Of a DNA stretch of 41,660 nucleotides, positions 1-7,689 are shown piece after piece. The position numbers and the translations under genes were made by a program. Source of the DNA: Streptomyces djakartensis (GTDB lineage Bacteria; Actinomycetota; Actinomycetes; Streptomycetales; Streptomycetaceae). Position 1 is the stretch's first letter. Every line of letters begins with the position of its first letter. The stretch lies in contig NZ_BMWE01000037.1 of NCBI RefSeq assembly GCF_014651075.1, forward strand, positions 1-41,660. The letters run 5' to 3'. The notes beneath the pieces were generated by a model that had not been told where the DNA came from, searched no databases, and saw nothing but the letters and a program-made list of their open reading frames with translations.

Positions 1-1
1 G

Positions 2-24
2 CCCCCCCCCCCCCCCCCCCCCCC
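2..24. repeat. 23-base C homopolymer at window edge
   Basis: Positions 2 to 24 are an uninterrupted C run, followed by a second short G/C cluster (gggccccc). It lies about 30 bases downstream of the last AIM24 gene. Such a long homopolymer is unusual even in high-GC DNA. It may be a real slippage-prone tract or an artefact of sequencing or assembly. It does not look like a terminator because no inverted repeat or T tract accompanies it. Confidence 0.8.
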
Positions 25-54
25 GGGCCCCCATCGGCCGGACCCGCGGAGCGC

Positions 55-810
55 TCAGCTCCAGACGTTGCCCTGGTTCTGCCCGCGTGCCCCCTGCTGG
101 CCCATGCCGTACTGAGCGGAGAGGCCCGAGCCGATCCGGGCGTTCTGCGGCGGGAGCAGCTCGCTGGGCTGGACCAGCGCGAAGCCGGTGCCCATGAAGC
201 TCAGCTCCCAGCCCTCGCCGGTGCTGCCGCGCCGGCGCCACACCCCGGAGGAGTGCGTCTGGGCCTGCATCTGCACCCGCAGGCCCGTCGACCAGGCGAC
301 GATCGCGTCGGCGTCGCAGTTGACGTACCTGTCGGGCGTCACGTGCAGCAGCAGCGGCATGCCCGAGGTCATCAGGGCGACCTTGCCCCGGCCGGTGATG
401 TTGAGCTGGTACTTCCCGGAGCCGGAGATGCCGTAGAGGCTGTCCACGGCGATGACCTCGTGGTGGAGCGAGGAGTCCATCGCCAGTACGTAGCCGCTGT
501 CGACGGTGAGGCCGTCCTGGTCCACGTCCATGACATGGATGTGCTGCTTGAGGTTGGCGAGGTAGACCGTGCCCTGCCCGTGGCAGCGCATCAGGTCGAG
601 TCCCTCACCGGTGTGCGCACGCGCGCGTGCCTGGTCGTTGCTCTGGTACTCGGCGTCGAATTCGACGAGGCCCTGGTAGGCGACCATGGTGCCCTTGCGG
701 GCCAGGACGTCGTCGTGGCCCTCCAGGGCGACGCGCAGCATCTGCTTGTTCTGCAGGCTCCAGCGTTCCTGGGTCTGCTGCTCGTTGTAGGCGAAAATCG
801 GGCTCTGCAT
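55..810 (-). CDS. AIM24 family protein (third gene of TerD-AIM24 operon)
   Basis: A 251-residue protein of the AIM24 (DUF124) beta-sandwich family. The fold is recognisable from repeated short strands rich in G, V and D and from family-type phrases such as MVAYQGLVEF, MRCHGQGTVYLA and the late VAWSTGL. The family is named after a yeast mitochondrial protein; in bacteria its biochemical role is not established. There is no signal peptide or membrane segment, so it is probably cytoplasmic. The C-terminus ends in a flexible G/Q-rich tail (GMGQQGARGQNQG). The start at 810 is chosen because GGGGGAG lies about 10 bases upstream and the reading frame further upstream overlaps the preceding gene. It lies 17 bases after the previous AIM24 gene and is surely co-transcribed. 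Confidence 0.88.
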   Translation of the reverse strand: MQSPIFAYNEQQTQERWSLQNKQMLRVALEGHDDVLARKGTMVAYQGLVEFDAEYQSNDQARARAHTGEGLDLMRCHGQGTVYLANLKQHIHVMDVDQDGLTVDSGYVLAMDSSLHHEVIAVDSLYGISGSGKYQLNITGRGKVALMTSGMPLLLHVTPDRYVNCDADAIVAWSTGLRVQMQAQTHSSGVWRRRGSTGEGWELSFMGTGFALVQPSELLPPQNARIGSGLSAQYGMGQQGARGQNQGNVWS

Positions 811-827
811 GGCGTTCTGGCTCCCCC

Positions 828-1508
828 TCAGCCCCGGAACCGGAGACGGTCGGTGCTGTCCTCGCTGGGCTGGACGACGACGATGCCCTGACCGGAGAAG
901 GCCATCTGGTAGGCCTCGCCGCTGCCGCGGCCGATCAGCGACTGGGCGCGGAAGCTGCGCTTGCCCTTCACCTTGAGGTTCGGGGACCAGGCGACGAGCG
1001 CGTCCGGGTCGACGTACGTCTCGTCCTCGCCGCCTCCGCAGTCGACGACGATGGGCTTGCCCCGGGAGGTCAGCGCGACCCAGCCCTGCCCGGAGATCCT
1101 GGTGTTCCACAGGCCCTGCCCGGCGAACTTCGCCAGGCCCTTGACCCGCTCGACACCCCACGTCAGGTGGGCGTCGAAGGCGAGCAGGTTGGTGGCGTTG
1201 ACGGAGATCCCGTCGCCGTCGAGGTTGATGACGACGACGTTCGCGCCGTAGTCGGCGAGGTAGAGCAGGCCGTCGCCGGAGCACTTCATGAGGGGCGCGC
1301 CCTCGCCGGTGAGCCAGTCCTTGGCGATCTGGCGCACGGCCGGCGGGTTGGGCTCGTACTGGACGAACCCTTCATAGGCGACCATCGAACCCACGCGCGC
1401 GAAGAGGTCGTTCCCCGTCTGCATGGCGACCTTGAGCATGTGGTTGCCGTGGTTCTCCATGCGGGCGGTGACGGGGGCGGGGGCGTGGCCCGCGAGCTGC
1501 TGTGTCAT
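828..1508 (-). CDS. AIM24 family protein (second gene of TerD-AIM24 operon)
   Basis: A 226-residue AIM24-family protein, paralogous to both neighbours. It shares the family pattern MVAYEGFVQYEP, LMKCSGDGLLYLAD, a central strand-rich region and VAWSPNLKVKGK. It has no signal peptide or transmembrane segment. The ATG at 1508 is preceded by GAGGGAG at good spacing and follows the TerD-AIM24 stop by 11 bases, so translation is likely from a polycistronic mRNA. Three divergent AIM24 domains in a row suggest a hetero-oligomeric assembly, but that is inference. No catalytic residues can be assigned. Confidence 0.88.
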   Translation of the reverse strand: MTQQLAGHAPAPVTARMENHGNHMLKVAMQTGNDLFARVGSMVAYEGFVQYEPNPPAVRQIAKDWLTGEGAPLMKCSGDGLLYLADYGANVVVINLDGDGISVNATNLLAFDAHLTWGVERVKGLAKFAGQGLWNTRISGQGWVALTSRGKPIVVDCGGGEDETYVDPDALVAWSPNLKVKGKRSFRAQSLIGRGSGEAYQMAFSGQGIVVVQPSEDSTDRLRFRG

Positions 1509-1519
1509 GACGGGCTCCC

Positions 1520-3166
1520 TCAGACCTCGTACGGCTGGACGACGATGAAGTTGCCGGGAGCTCCCCGGAACTGGAGGTTCACGCTCTCCCCGGTGTCACC
1601 GGGGTAGGAGTTGCGGCGCATCCGCACCTGGCTGGAGACGACCACCTGGGCGGCGGCCGACCAGGCGACCACGGCGTTGCAGTCGGCGAACGTGGTGGGC
1701 GTGACCGGGAGGACCACGGGCGTGCCGTGGGTCTTGACGACGATCGTGCCGGTGCCCTGGAACTGCATGGTGAACAGGGCGCCACCGGGGATGCCGTGTC
1801 CCTCGATGCGGCGGACCTCGTAGGTGAGGCTCTCGTCGAAGGCGAGGACGTTGTCGGCGGAGACGCAGACGGCGTCGCCCTGGAGCTCGATGGGGTGGAG
1901 CATGGTCGAGTTCTCGGCGAGGAACACCTGCCCCTGGCCGGTGCAGCGCATCAGCTGCATCTCCTGGCCGGTCGCGTTGCCCACGATCCGGCCGGCGAAG
2001 CCGGCGCCCTTGTAGCTGAAGTCGACCTTGCCCTGGTAGAGCACCATGCTGCCCTGCCGGGCCAGCACGGGTTGTCCGCCGATGCCGAGGTCGACGCGGA
2101 CGAGTTTCTTGTTCTGCTGCGTCCAGCGCTGCCCTGTGGGGGTTTCCCTGAACTTCTGGAGGGCGGCGGCCACACCGGGGTTCTGCGCAGCGCCCTGGGG
2201 AGCCCCTTGCGGCGCTCCGTGGGGGGCGGGCTGCCCGGCCTGTCCGAACGGCGGCTGCCGGCCGTGGCCCGGAGGCGGAGTGGGCTGGCCGTAACCGGGT
2301 GGCGGGGGCGGGTTCTGGGGCGCCTGGGGCTGGCCGTACCCCGGGGGCGGCGGGGCCGTCCGGCCGGGGGCCTGGCCGTAGGGCGGCGGCTGCTGGCCCG
2401 GCTGGCCGTACGGCGCGGGCGCCGGCGCCGGGGGCGGCACCGGGGAGCCGCCGGGCGGGGTGTTCACGGGCGCCACGATGGTCTGGGCGGCATGCACCTG
2501 GGGCGCGGGTGCCGGGGGCGGAGGCGCTGCCGGTGCCTGGGCCGGTTCAGGGGTTGCGGGGACGCCGAACGCGGGCGGCGCGAAGCCCGGGGCGGAACCG
2601 GCCTGCGGCTGCTGCGCGGCGGGCGCGGGCGTCTCCTCCTCGGCCACCTCGCCGCCGAAGTTCCTCAGCAGCGCGTCGAGACCGCCGTCGAAGCCCTGCC
2701 CGACGGCGGCGAACCGCCAGACGTCCTTCAGATAGAAGTCGCCCAGCATCACGGCACGTTCGGTGGAGAACTCCGAGCCGCTGAAGGGGTAGCGGGCCAC
2801 CTCCTCACCGCCCGCGACGATGCGGATGTAGCCAGGGGCGATCTGCGACATCTGACCGGGGCCGTCGATCGTCGCCGTGAAGGACAGCTTCTTGATCTGC
2901 GGCGGGATCCGGTCGAGCGTCACCCGGAAGGACTCCGTGTCGCCCGCCTGGGCGCCCAGGAGCTGAAGGGACTCCTCCGGGGACTTCGGCTGGTTGTAGA
3001 AGACGAAGTACCGGTCGTCCGAGAGCCGTTCGTCGGCGTCGAGGCCGAAACAGCTGATGTCGAAACTCAGCCCGGGGCCGGAGATCTGCACACCTACGTA
3101 CAGATCCGTGCCCGCGGTGAGGTCACTGATTCTGGCCTTGTGGCCGCGTTGGAATTCCCTGGCCAT
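1520..3166 (-). CDS. TerD domain - proline-rich linker - AIM24 domain fusion protein
   Basis: A 548-residue protein with three parts. Residues about 1-175 are a TerD (tellurium/stress resistance) domain, seen in the opening MAREFQRGHKARISDL and phrases such as DRYFVFYNQP and VMLGDFYL. Residues about 185-345 are a low-complexity linker rich in P, G, A and Q with PPPGYGQP-like repeats. Residues about 350-548 are an AIM24 domain. TerD domains usually bind calcium through acidic clusters; the GDGDDE-type cluster is replaced here by GAQAGDTE, so calcium binding may be reduced. The start at 3166 is preferred over an in-frame codon at 3232 because a probable promoter (3210-3232) lies between them and GGGGGA sits 12 bases upstream. 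First gene of a three-gene operon, apparently DNA-damage inducible. Confidence 0.9.
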   Translation of the reverse strand: MAREFQRGHKARISDLTAGTDLYVGVQISGPGLSFDISCFGLDADERLSDDRYFVFYNQPKSPEESLQLLGAQAGDTESFRVTLDRIPPQIKKLSFTATIDGPGQMSQIAPGYIRIVAGGEEVARYPFSGSEFSTERAVMLGDFYLKDVWRFAAVGQGFDGGLDALLRNFGGEVAEEETPAPAAQQPQAGSAPGFAPPAFGVPATPEPAQAPAAPPPPAPAPQVHAAQTIVAPVNTPPGGSPVPPPAPAPAPYGQPGQQPPPYGQAPGRTAPPPPGYGQPQAPQNPPPPPGYGQPTPPPGHGRQPPFGQAGQPAPHGAPQGAPQGAAQNPGVAAALQKFRETPTGQRWTQQNKKLVRVDLGIGGQPVLARQGSMVLYQGKVDFSYKGAGFAGRIVGNATGQEMQLMRCTGQGQVFLAENSTMLHPIELQGDAVCVSADNVLAFDESLTYEVRRIEGHGIPGGALFTMQFQGTGTIVVKTHGTPVVLPVTPTTFADCNAVVAWSAAAQVVVSSQVRMRRNSYPGDTGESVNLQFRGAPGNFIVVQPYEV

Positions 3167-3209
3167 GCGTAACGACCGTCCCCCATCCAGAACGTGAGTG
3201 CGTCGCGCC

Positions 3210-3232
3210 AGGCTAACGGCAAACACCGACAC
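3210..3232 (-). promoter_or_regulatory. RecA-independent DNA-damage (PafBC-type) promoter of TerD-AIM24 operon
   Basis: Read on the minus strand: GTGTCGGTG (3224-3232), eight bases, then TAGCCT (3210-3215). This matches the actinobacterial RecA-independent damage promoter tTGTCRGTG-N8-TAnnnT at every strongly conserved position. Transcription would begin near 3203, leaving a leader of about 37 bases before the ATG at 3166. The assignment is by motif only. Confidence 0.7.
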
Positions 3233-3304
3233 CGGACGTTGTCGGTACAGACCCGGTACAGAACCCGGGCTCGGCCGTATCCGCTGCTCGCCGAGGAAAA
3301 GCGG

Positions 3305-3901
3305 TCACTCACCCCGCCCACCGGGCACATGGGGCAACCGCCCGGCCGCGACCACGCCTTCGAGGTAGCCCCGGGCCCGCTCCGTGCGGGGGTAGGCGTC
3401 CAGCAGCCGCCAGAAACGGGGGCCGTGTCCGGGGACGAGCAGGTGGGCCAGTTCGTGGACGAGGACGTAGTCGACGACGTACTCGGGCATGCCCTGGAGG
3501 CGGTGCGACAGCCGGATGCTGCCCTCGGACGGGGTGCAGGACCCCCAGCGGGTGTTCTGGTTGGTCACCCAGCGCACCGAGGCGGGCCGGGCCCGCCCGT
3601 CGAAGTACTGGTCGGAAAGCCGCCGGGCCCGCTCGGCCAGTTCGGCGTCGCCGAGGTTCCGTTTGCTCTCCTGAGCGGCGAGCTTGTCGAGCATGACGTT
3701 CACCCAGCGCTGTTCCTCCGCCTCGGACATCCGGGCGGGGATGAGCACCACGGTGCGATCGCCCTCGCGGTACGCGGAGACCGTTCGGCGTCGGCGAGTG
3801 CTCCGGCGGACCTCGATCGCGCTCGCCCCGGAGCCGCTCGGCGGCTGGCTCGTCGTGCTGCGCTGTGGCGTTCCGGCGCGGTGCAGTGGGTCGGCGGGCA
3901 C
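3305..3901 (-). CDS. YgjP-like (DUF45/M48-type) zinc metallopeptidase
   Basis: A 198-residue protein of the YgjP/DUF45 metallopeptidase family. The HELAH zinc motif is at residues 149-153, followed by PGHGPRFW with a further conserved His at 159. The family signature NTRWGSC lies at about 116-122. There is no signal peptide; the first 40 residues are basic and serine/arginine-rich. Related bacterial proteins are often partnered with restriction or repair genes, but the physiological substrate is unknown. The GTG start at 3901 lacks a Shine-Dalgarno site. A TAACGT -10 element six bases upstream suggests a leaderless transcript. It is divergent from the ThiF gene. Confidence 0.88.
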   Translation of the reverse strand: MPADPLHRAGTPQRSTTSQPPSGSGASAIEVRRSTRRRRTVSAYREGDRTVVLIPARMSEAEEQRWVNVMLDKLAAQESKRNLGDAELAERARRLSDQYFDGRARPASVRWVTNQNTRWGSCTPSEGSIRLSHRLQGMPEYVVDYVLVHELAHLLVPGHGPRFWRLLDAYPRTERARGYLEGVVAAGRLPHVPGGRGE

Positions 3902-3907
3902 GCCCCG

Positions 3908-3936
3908 ACGTTACCCGCTGCGCTCGGGGAAGTCCC
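3908..3936 (-). promoter_or_regulatory. Probable promoter giving leaderless metallopeptidase mRNA
   Basis: Minus-strand GGGACT (3931-3936), a 17-base spacer, then TAACGT (3908-3913). The -10 ends six bases before the GTG start, so transcription would begin at or beside the start codon. The -35 matches the consensus at only three positions. Confidence 0.4.
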
Positions 3937-4173
3937 GACCGCGGGGACGGTTCGCTGCCGCCCCCCAACCGTCGGCCACTCGATCAGTACGACGAATGTC
4001 CGCGCCTGTGGACAACTTTGTGCGGACGGCGACGCGTTCGGTCATGCTGGCTGTCGCCGGCGAAGCGCTGAGCGGTTCGGTCCGTTACCGAAGGCCGGGC
4101 CTGCGGCCCGTCTTGGGCCGCGCCCACGCTCGACCGGCCTACTGGGACGATCAGTGACATACGGGGGCCTGTC

Positions 4174-5388
4174 ATGCATCCGCTGGTGAAACCCGCGCTC
4201 AGGCGCGGCTGGCGCGACCTCAACACCGTGCAGTTCGGGATGGCACCGGCGCATGCGATGACGCTCGGTCCGATGGACCTGGCGACGGGCAGTTTCCTCG
4301 ATCTGCTGAACGGCACGCGGGGCTTGGAGCTGCTGCGCGAGGAGGGGCGCCGGATGGATCTGCCGGACGGCCATGTCGACGCACTGGTGCGGCGGCTCAC
4401 GCGGGCCGGGCTCCTCGACGACGCACGGGGCGGCGGACCGGCCGCCGACGCTCTGCGGAAGAAGAAGGACGTCCTGGACCGGCTCGGCCCCGACCTGGCC
4501 ACCCTGTCCGTGACCACCGCCGAGCCCGGCGACGCGATCAGGCGACTGGCCGCCCGGCGCTCGCATCGCGTGCGGGTGCGGGGTGCGGGGCGGGTGGGTG
4601 CCGTCCTCGCCTCGCTGCTGGCCGGGGCCGGCGTGGGCGAGGTGGACGTGCTCGACGGCGGCAGAGTGGAACCTTGGGACGTCGGCCCGGGCGGGCTGCC
4701 GGCGGAGGCCGTCGGCGACCGCAGGGACGAGGCGGCCCGCCGAGCCGTGCGCCGGGTGGCCCCGGACCGGCCACGGCGCCGCTCGGCAGCCCACCCGCCC
4801 CCGGAGGAAGGCGACCCGGGCTTCTCCCTGGTGATCGTCGCCCCACGGGACGATGTCGCGGTGCACGCGCCGGACCCGGTCGCCGCCGAGCCCCTGATGT
4901 CCTCCGGGACGCCCCATCTGTACGCCGGTGTCGTGGAGGCGACCGGTGTGGTCGGCCCGCTCGTCCTGCCCGGGGAGACCGGCTGCGCGGGCTGTCTGCA
5001 CGAGAGCCGCACCGAGCGGGACCCGGCCTGGCCCCGGCTGGTCGCCCAGTGGCGCTCCGGCGGGCAACGGCAGGTGCGGCCCTGCGACCTGACGCTGGCC
5101 ACGACCGTGGCCGCACTGGCGGCCGCCCACGCGCTCGCCTTCCTGGACGGCCGGGTTCCGTCGACTGCGGGCGCACGATGGGAGGCCTCCCTGCCTGCTC
5201 TCCACTGGCACGCCCGGCCGGTCGGGGCGCACCCGGCATGCCCGTGCGCGGCGGCGGAGACAGGAAAAGGGGAGCACCCCTCCAAGGACGGGGAGCCGCA
5301 CGAGACAATGGCGGTGCAACGGCCGCCGGAGCAGTGCCGTGAGGCAGTGGCGAAGCGGCCGGCTGGGACTTGGAGGGCGCATGTCTGA
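4174..5388 (+). CDS. ThiF/E1-like adenylyltransferase-fold protein with RRE-like N-terminus
   Basis: A 404-residue protein. Residues about 125-330 carry an E1/ThiF Rossmann region: a glycine-rich GAGRVG at 137-142 followed by a hydrophobic strand ending VDVLDGGRVEP. A CAGC pair (271, 274) and a C-terminal CPC (356, 358) could hold zinc. Residues about 15-85 (VQFGM, DLLNGTRG, then a helix-rich stretch ending LTRAGLLDD) resemble the winged-helix peptide-recognition domain found before ThiF-like partners of YcaO cyclodehydratases. The arginine and Asp/Asn residues needed for adenylation are not obvious, so it may bind rather than activate a substrate. The gene ends eight bases inside the AarF kinase gene (5381-5388), implying coupling. 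No YcaO or precursor-peptide gene is visible. The function is not known. Confidence 0.8.
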   Translation: MHPLVKPALRRGWRDLNTVQFGMAPAHAMTLGPMDLATGSFLDLLNGTRGLELLREEGRRMDLPDGHVDALVRRLTRAGLLDDARGGGPAADALRKKKDVLDRLGPDLATLSVTTAEPGDAIRRLAARRSHRVRVRGAGRVGAVLASLLAGAGVGEVDVLDGGRVEPWDVGPGGLPAEAVGDRRDEAARRAVRRVAPDRPRRRSAAHPPPEEGDPGFSLVIVAPRDDVAVHAPDPVAAEPLMSSGTPHLYAGVVEATGVVGPLVLPGETGCAGCLHESRTERDPAWPRLVAQWRSGGQRQVRPCDLTLATTVAALAAAHALAFLDGRVPSTAGARWEASLPALHWHARPVGAHPACPCAAAETGKGEHPSKDGEPHETMAVQRPPEQCREAVAKRPAGTWRAHV

Positions 5389-6751
5389 TCTTCCCCGGAA
5401 GGCGGTCACCCGGACCGCCAAGCTCGCCGCGCTCCCGCTCGGCATCGCCGGGCGTGCTACCTGGGGATTCGGCAAGCGGATCGTCGGCGAGTCCGCGGAG
5501 CTCGTCGGCCGCGAACTCCAGCAGCGCACGGCGGAGCAGCTGTTCAAGGTCCTCGGAGAGCTCAAGGGCGGCGCGATGAAGTTCGGCCAGGCCCTGTCCG
5601 TCTTCGAGTCGGCGCTGCCCGAGGAGGTGGCCGGCCCCTACCGGGCCGCGCTGACCAAGCTCCAGGAGGCGGCCCCGCCGATGCCGACGCGCACCGTGCA
5701 CACGGTGCTGGAGGAACGGCTCGGCGAGGGCTGGCAGGAGCTGTTCCTGGAGTTCGAGGACAAGCCCGCCGCCGCGGCTTCGATCGGCCAGGTGCACCGA
5801 GGGGTGTGGCACGACGGCCGCGAGGTGGCGGTGAAGGTGCAGTACCCGGGCGCGGGCGAGGCCCTGCTGTCCGATCTGAACCAGCTGAGCCGCTTCTCCC
5901 GCCTGCTCGGTCCACTGGTCCCCGGCATGGACATCAAGCCGCTGATCGCGGAGCTGAAGGACCGCGTCTCGGAGGAGCTGGACTACGGTCTGGAGGCCCA
6001 GGCCCAGCAGCTCCACGCGGAGGAGTTCACGGACGACCCGGACGTGGTGGTGCCGCAGGTGGTCCACCAGTCCGATCAGGTCCTGATCACCGAGTGGATC
6101 GACGGTGTCCCGCTCTCGGAGATCATCTCGGACGGGTCGCAGGAGCAGCGCGACCGGGCCGGCCAGCTTCTGGCCCGCTTTCTGTTCTCCGGCCCCGCCC
6201 GCACCGGCCTGCTGCACGCCGATCCGCACCCTGGCAACTTCCGTCTGCTGCCCGGCGGCCCGGACGGGGAGGACGACTGGCGCCTGGGTGTCCTGGACTT
6301 CGGCACGGTCGACCGGCTCGCGGGAGGTCTGCCGGCCACCATCGGCGAGTCCCTGCGCATGACCCTCGACGGGGAGGCCGAGGCGGTCTACGAGCTCCTG
6401 TGCGCGGAGGGGTTCGTGAAGGAGACCATAGAGCTGGATCCTGACGCGGTGCTCGACTACCTGCTGCCGATCATCGAACCTGCCCAGGTCGAGGAGTTCA
6501 CCTTCACCCGCGGCTGGATGCGCAGTCAGGCGGCCCGGATCGCCGATCCCCGCTCCCCCGCCTACCAGCTCGGCAAGCAGCTCAACCTGCCGCCGTCGTA
6601 TCTGCTGATCCACCGGGTGACCTTGAGCACGATCGGTGTGCTGTGCCAACTGGGGGCGACGGTGCGGCTGCGCGAAGAGTTGGAGGAGTGGCTGCCGGGA
6701 TTCGTCCTGGAGGATTTTGCCGGTGGCGAGGAGTCCGCCGAGGAGGCATGA
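5381..6751 (+). CDS. AarF/ABC1/UbiB-family atypical kinase
   Basis: A 456-residue ABC1 kinase-like protein. The hallmarks are visible in order: KFGQ (67-70), the alanine-rich nucleotide loop AAAASIGQ (130-137), the lysine in VAVKVQYPG (149-157), ExDYxxEA near 199-206, the catalytic HADPHPGN (279-286) and DFG (306-308). The family supports quinone or isoprenoid-lipid metabolism in other organisms; the streptomycete role is unproven. The start at 5381 has GGAG upstream and overlaps the ThiF stop by eight bases. The gene ends before a strong shared terminator. In mycobacteria, from memory, the homologue also adjoins whiB7, so the link is ancient. Confidence 0.92.
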   Translation: MSDLPRKAVTRTAKLAALPLGIAGRATWGFGKRIVGESAELVGRELQQRTAEQLFKVLGELKGGAMKFGQALSVFESALPEEVAGPYRAALTKLQEAAPPMPTRTVHTVLEERLGEGWQELFLEFEDKPAAAASIGQVHRGVWHDGREVAVKVQYPGAGEALLSDLNQLSRFSRLLGPLVPGMDIKPLIAELKDRVSEELDYGLEAQAQQLHAEEFTDDPDVVVPQVVHQSDQVLITEWIDGVPLSEIISDGSQEQRDRAGQLLARFLFSGPARTGLLHADPHPGNFRLLPGGPDGEDDWRLGVLDFGTVDRLAGGLPATIGESLRMTLDGEAEAVYELLCAEGFVKETIELDPDAVLDYLLPIIEPAQVEEFTFTRGWMRSQAARIADPRSPAYQLGKQLNLPPSYLLIHRVTLSTIGVLCQLGATVRLREELEEWLPGFVLEDFAGGEESAEEA

Positions 6752-6800
6752 GCCTTCTCCGGCTCGTCCGTGCCCGGCGGCTGCGCAGGCCGAACGCGCC

Positions 6801-6837
6801 GCGGGGGCCGGTCCGTTCGAGACGGACCGGCCCCCGC
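6801..6837. terminator. Strong bidirectional hairpin between AarF and wblC-operon genes
   Basis: Perfect 16-base inverted repeat (6801-6816 with 6822-6837) around a TCGAG loop. It lies between two convergent transcription units: the AarF gene ending at 6751 and the minus-strand small gene ending at 6891. It can stop both. Confidence 0.85.
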
Positions 6838-6890
6838 TTGGAAAGCCCGGCCTCCCGGGGTTAGGGAGGCCATCGCTCAGGTGAGGTCGG

Positions 6891-7214
6891 TTACTGCATG
6901 ACCGCCATGGCGAGCGCCCGGCGGGCACGCCGTGAGGCGCGCTCCGCCCTGCGCTGCATCCGGCGGGCGGTCACCAGGCGCAGGGCCTGGCGTTCCCGCT
7001 CCGCCTCATGCAGGCGCTCGTGCATATGCGCACGTGCCATGGCTTCTGGAATGAGTTGCATCTCTCGGGTCCTGTTCTGACGCGAGTCGGTCGCGCCGGA
7101 GGTGGTGACGTCTTGGGTCGCGGAGCCTGCGGGCTCGTAAGTGGACGGCTTCATCGGGGCCTGCTTCTTGGGGTCGTGCGTGAGGGGGCGGTCGATCGTT
7201 CCTGCGGTGTTCAT
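6891..7214 (-). CDS. Small basic protein coupled to wblC, function unknown
   Basis: A 107-residue protein. The first half is low-complexity and polar. The second half, from about MQLIPEAMARAH onward, is a predicted long, very basic alpha helix with many RR, RA and ER pairs (RRAERASRRARRALAMA). It could bind nucleic acid or an acidic partner. The ATG at 7214 overlaps the wblC stop in an ATGA arrangement (7211-7214), which supports this start and implies translational coupling. It would be induced together with wblC by ribosome-targeting antibiotics. I do not recognise a known domain. A shorter start at the internal MQLIPEA is possible if coupling is not used. Confidence 0.75.
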   Translation of the reverse strand: MNTAGTIDRPLTHDPKKQAPMKPSTYEPAGSATQDVTTSGATDSRQNRTREMQLIPEAMARAHMHERLHEAERERQALRLVTARRMQRRAERASRRARRALAMAVMQ

Positions 7215-7588
7215 GCCGTGACCGGGTTCTTGCGCGGGCGGCCACGCGGCCGCTTCCGGGCGACGACGACCCCCTGTACGAACAGCTCGCCACCCCAGAC
7301 GCCCCAGGGCTCACGCCGCTCCTTGGCGCCGGCGAGGCAGGCCTCGATCAGCGGGCAGGTGCGGCAGAGGGATTTGGCGTACTCGACGTCGGCCGGCGAC
7401 TCGGCGAAGAAGACCTCCGGGTCGTAGGAGCGGCAGGGGACGGCTACGCCGAGGTTCTCGATGGCGTCGTCGAGCGCGGTGAGCGCGGTGAGCGCGGTGA
7501 GCGGGCTCAAGGCGGAGTCCTCCGTGGAGCAGGGCTTGGGGATCTTTTGCGAAGGCGGTACGGACGGGGCGTGCGCTTCGAGTTGCAC
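7211..7588 (-). CDS. wblC: WhiB7/WblC iron-sulfur transcription regulator of antibiotic resistance
   Basis: A 125-residue WhiB-like protein. Cys52, Cys75, Cys78 and Cys84 fit the C-Xn-CxxC-x5-C iron-sulfur ligands. GVWGG (96-100) is the turn that binds the sigma factor region. RGRPRK (115-120) is an AT-hook, the feature that marks the WhiB7 subgroup. WhiB7/WblC activates intrinsic resistance genes and its own promoter when translation is inhibited. The GTG start at 7588 has AGGAAG seven bases upstream. It lies downstream of uvrD2 and behind a long regulated leader. Residues 31-38 contain a TAL triplet repeat from a 9-base DNA repeat. The gene overlaps the next gene by four bases. Confidence 0.95.
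   Translation of the reverse strand: MQLEAHAPSVPPSQKIPKPCSTEDSALSPLTALTALTALDDAIENLGVAVPCRSYDPEVFFAESPADVEYAKSLCRTCPLIEACLAGAKERREPWGVWGGELFVQGVVVARKRPRGRPRKNPVTA
7472..7498 (-). repeat. Three tandem 9-base repeats inside wblC
   Basis: Three exact in-frame copies of gagcgcggt (plus strand) encode repeated L-T-A units just ahead of the iron-sulfur domain of WblC. The copy number could vary between strains without a frameshift. Confidence 0.85.
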
Positions 7589-7689
7589 GGTTCGTCTTCC
7601 TCGTCTGGTGGTTCCGGCCTGTTGGCCGGGGGCGGTTGGTACCGGGTTCTCTACTTGTCCGGAGGCTCCTTCGGTCCGTCATCCCTGTT

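Noticed and set aside
2200..2620. Dense repeats in the TerD gene as possible CRISPR or mobile repeats
   Set aside because: They are codon-level repeats of the proline-rich linker, of irregular size and in frame.
3236..3262. A plus-strand TTGTCGGTA damage-type half site
   Set aside because: It ends in A, has no proper -10 at eight bases, and faces no gene start.
4174..5388. RiPP biosynthetic cluster based on the ThiF-like gene
   Set aside because: No YcaO, precursor peptide, protease or transporter is found around it.
4538..6928. A 796-codon minus-strand open frame opposite the ThiF and AarF genes
   Set aside because: It mirrors two well-supported plus-strand genes, is full of R, P, Q and H, and shows no domain. 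It is a GC-rich antisense shadow, as are the other long frames opposite adnAB, uvrD2 and the UPF0104 gene.
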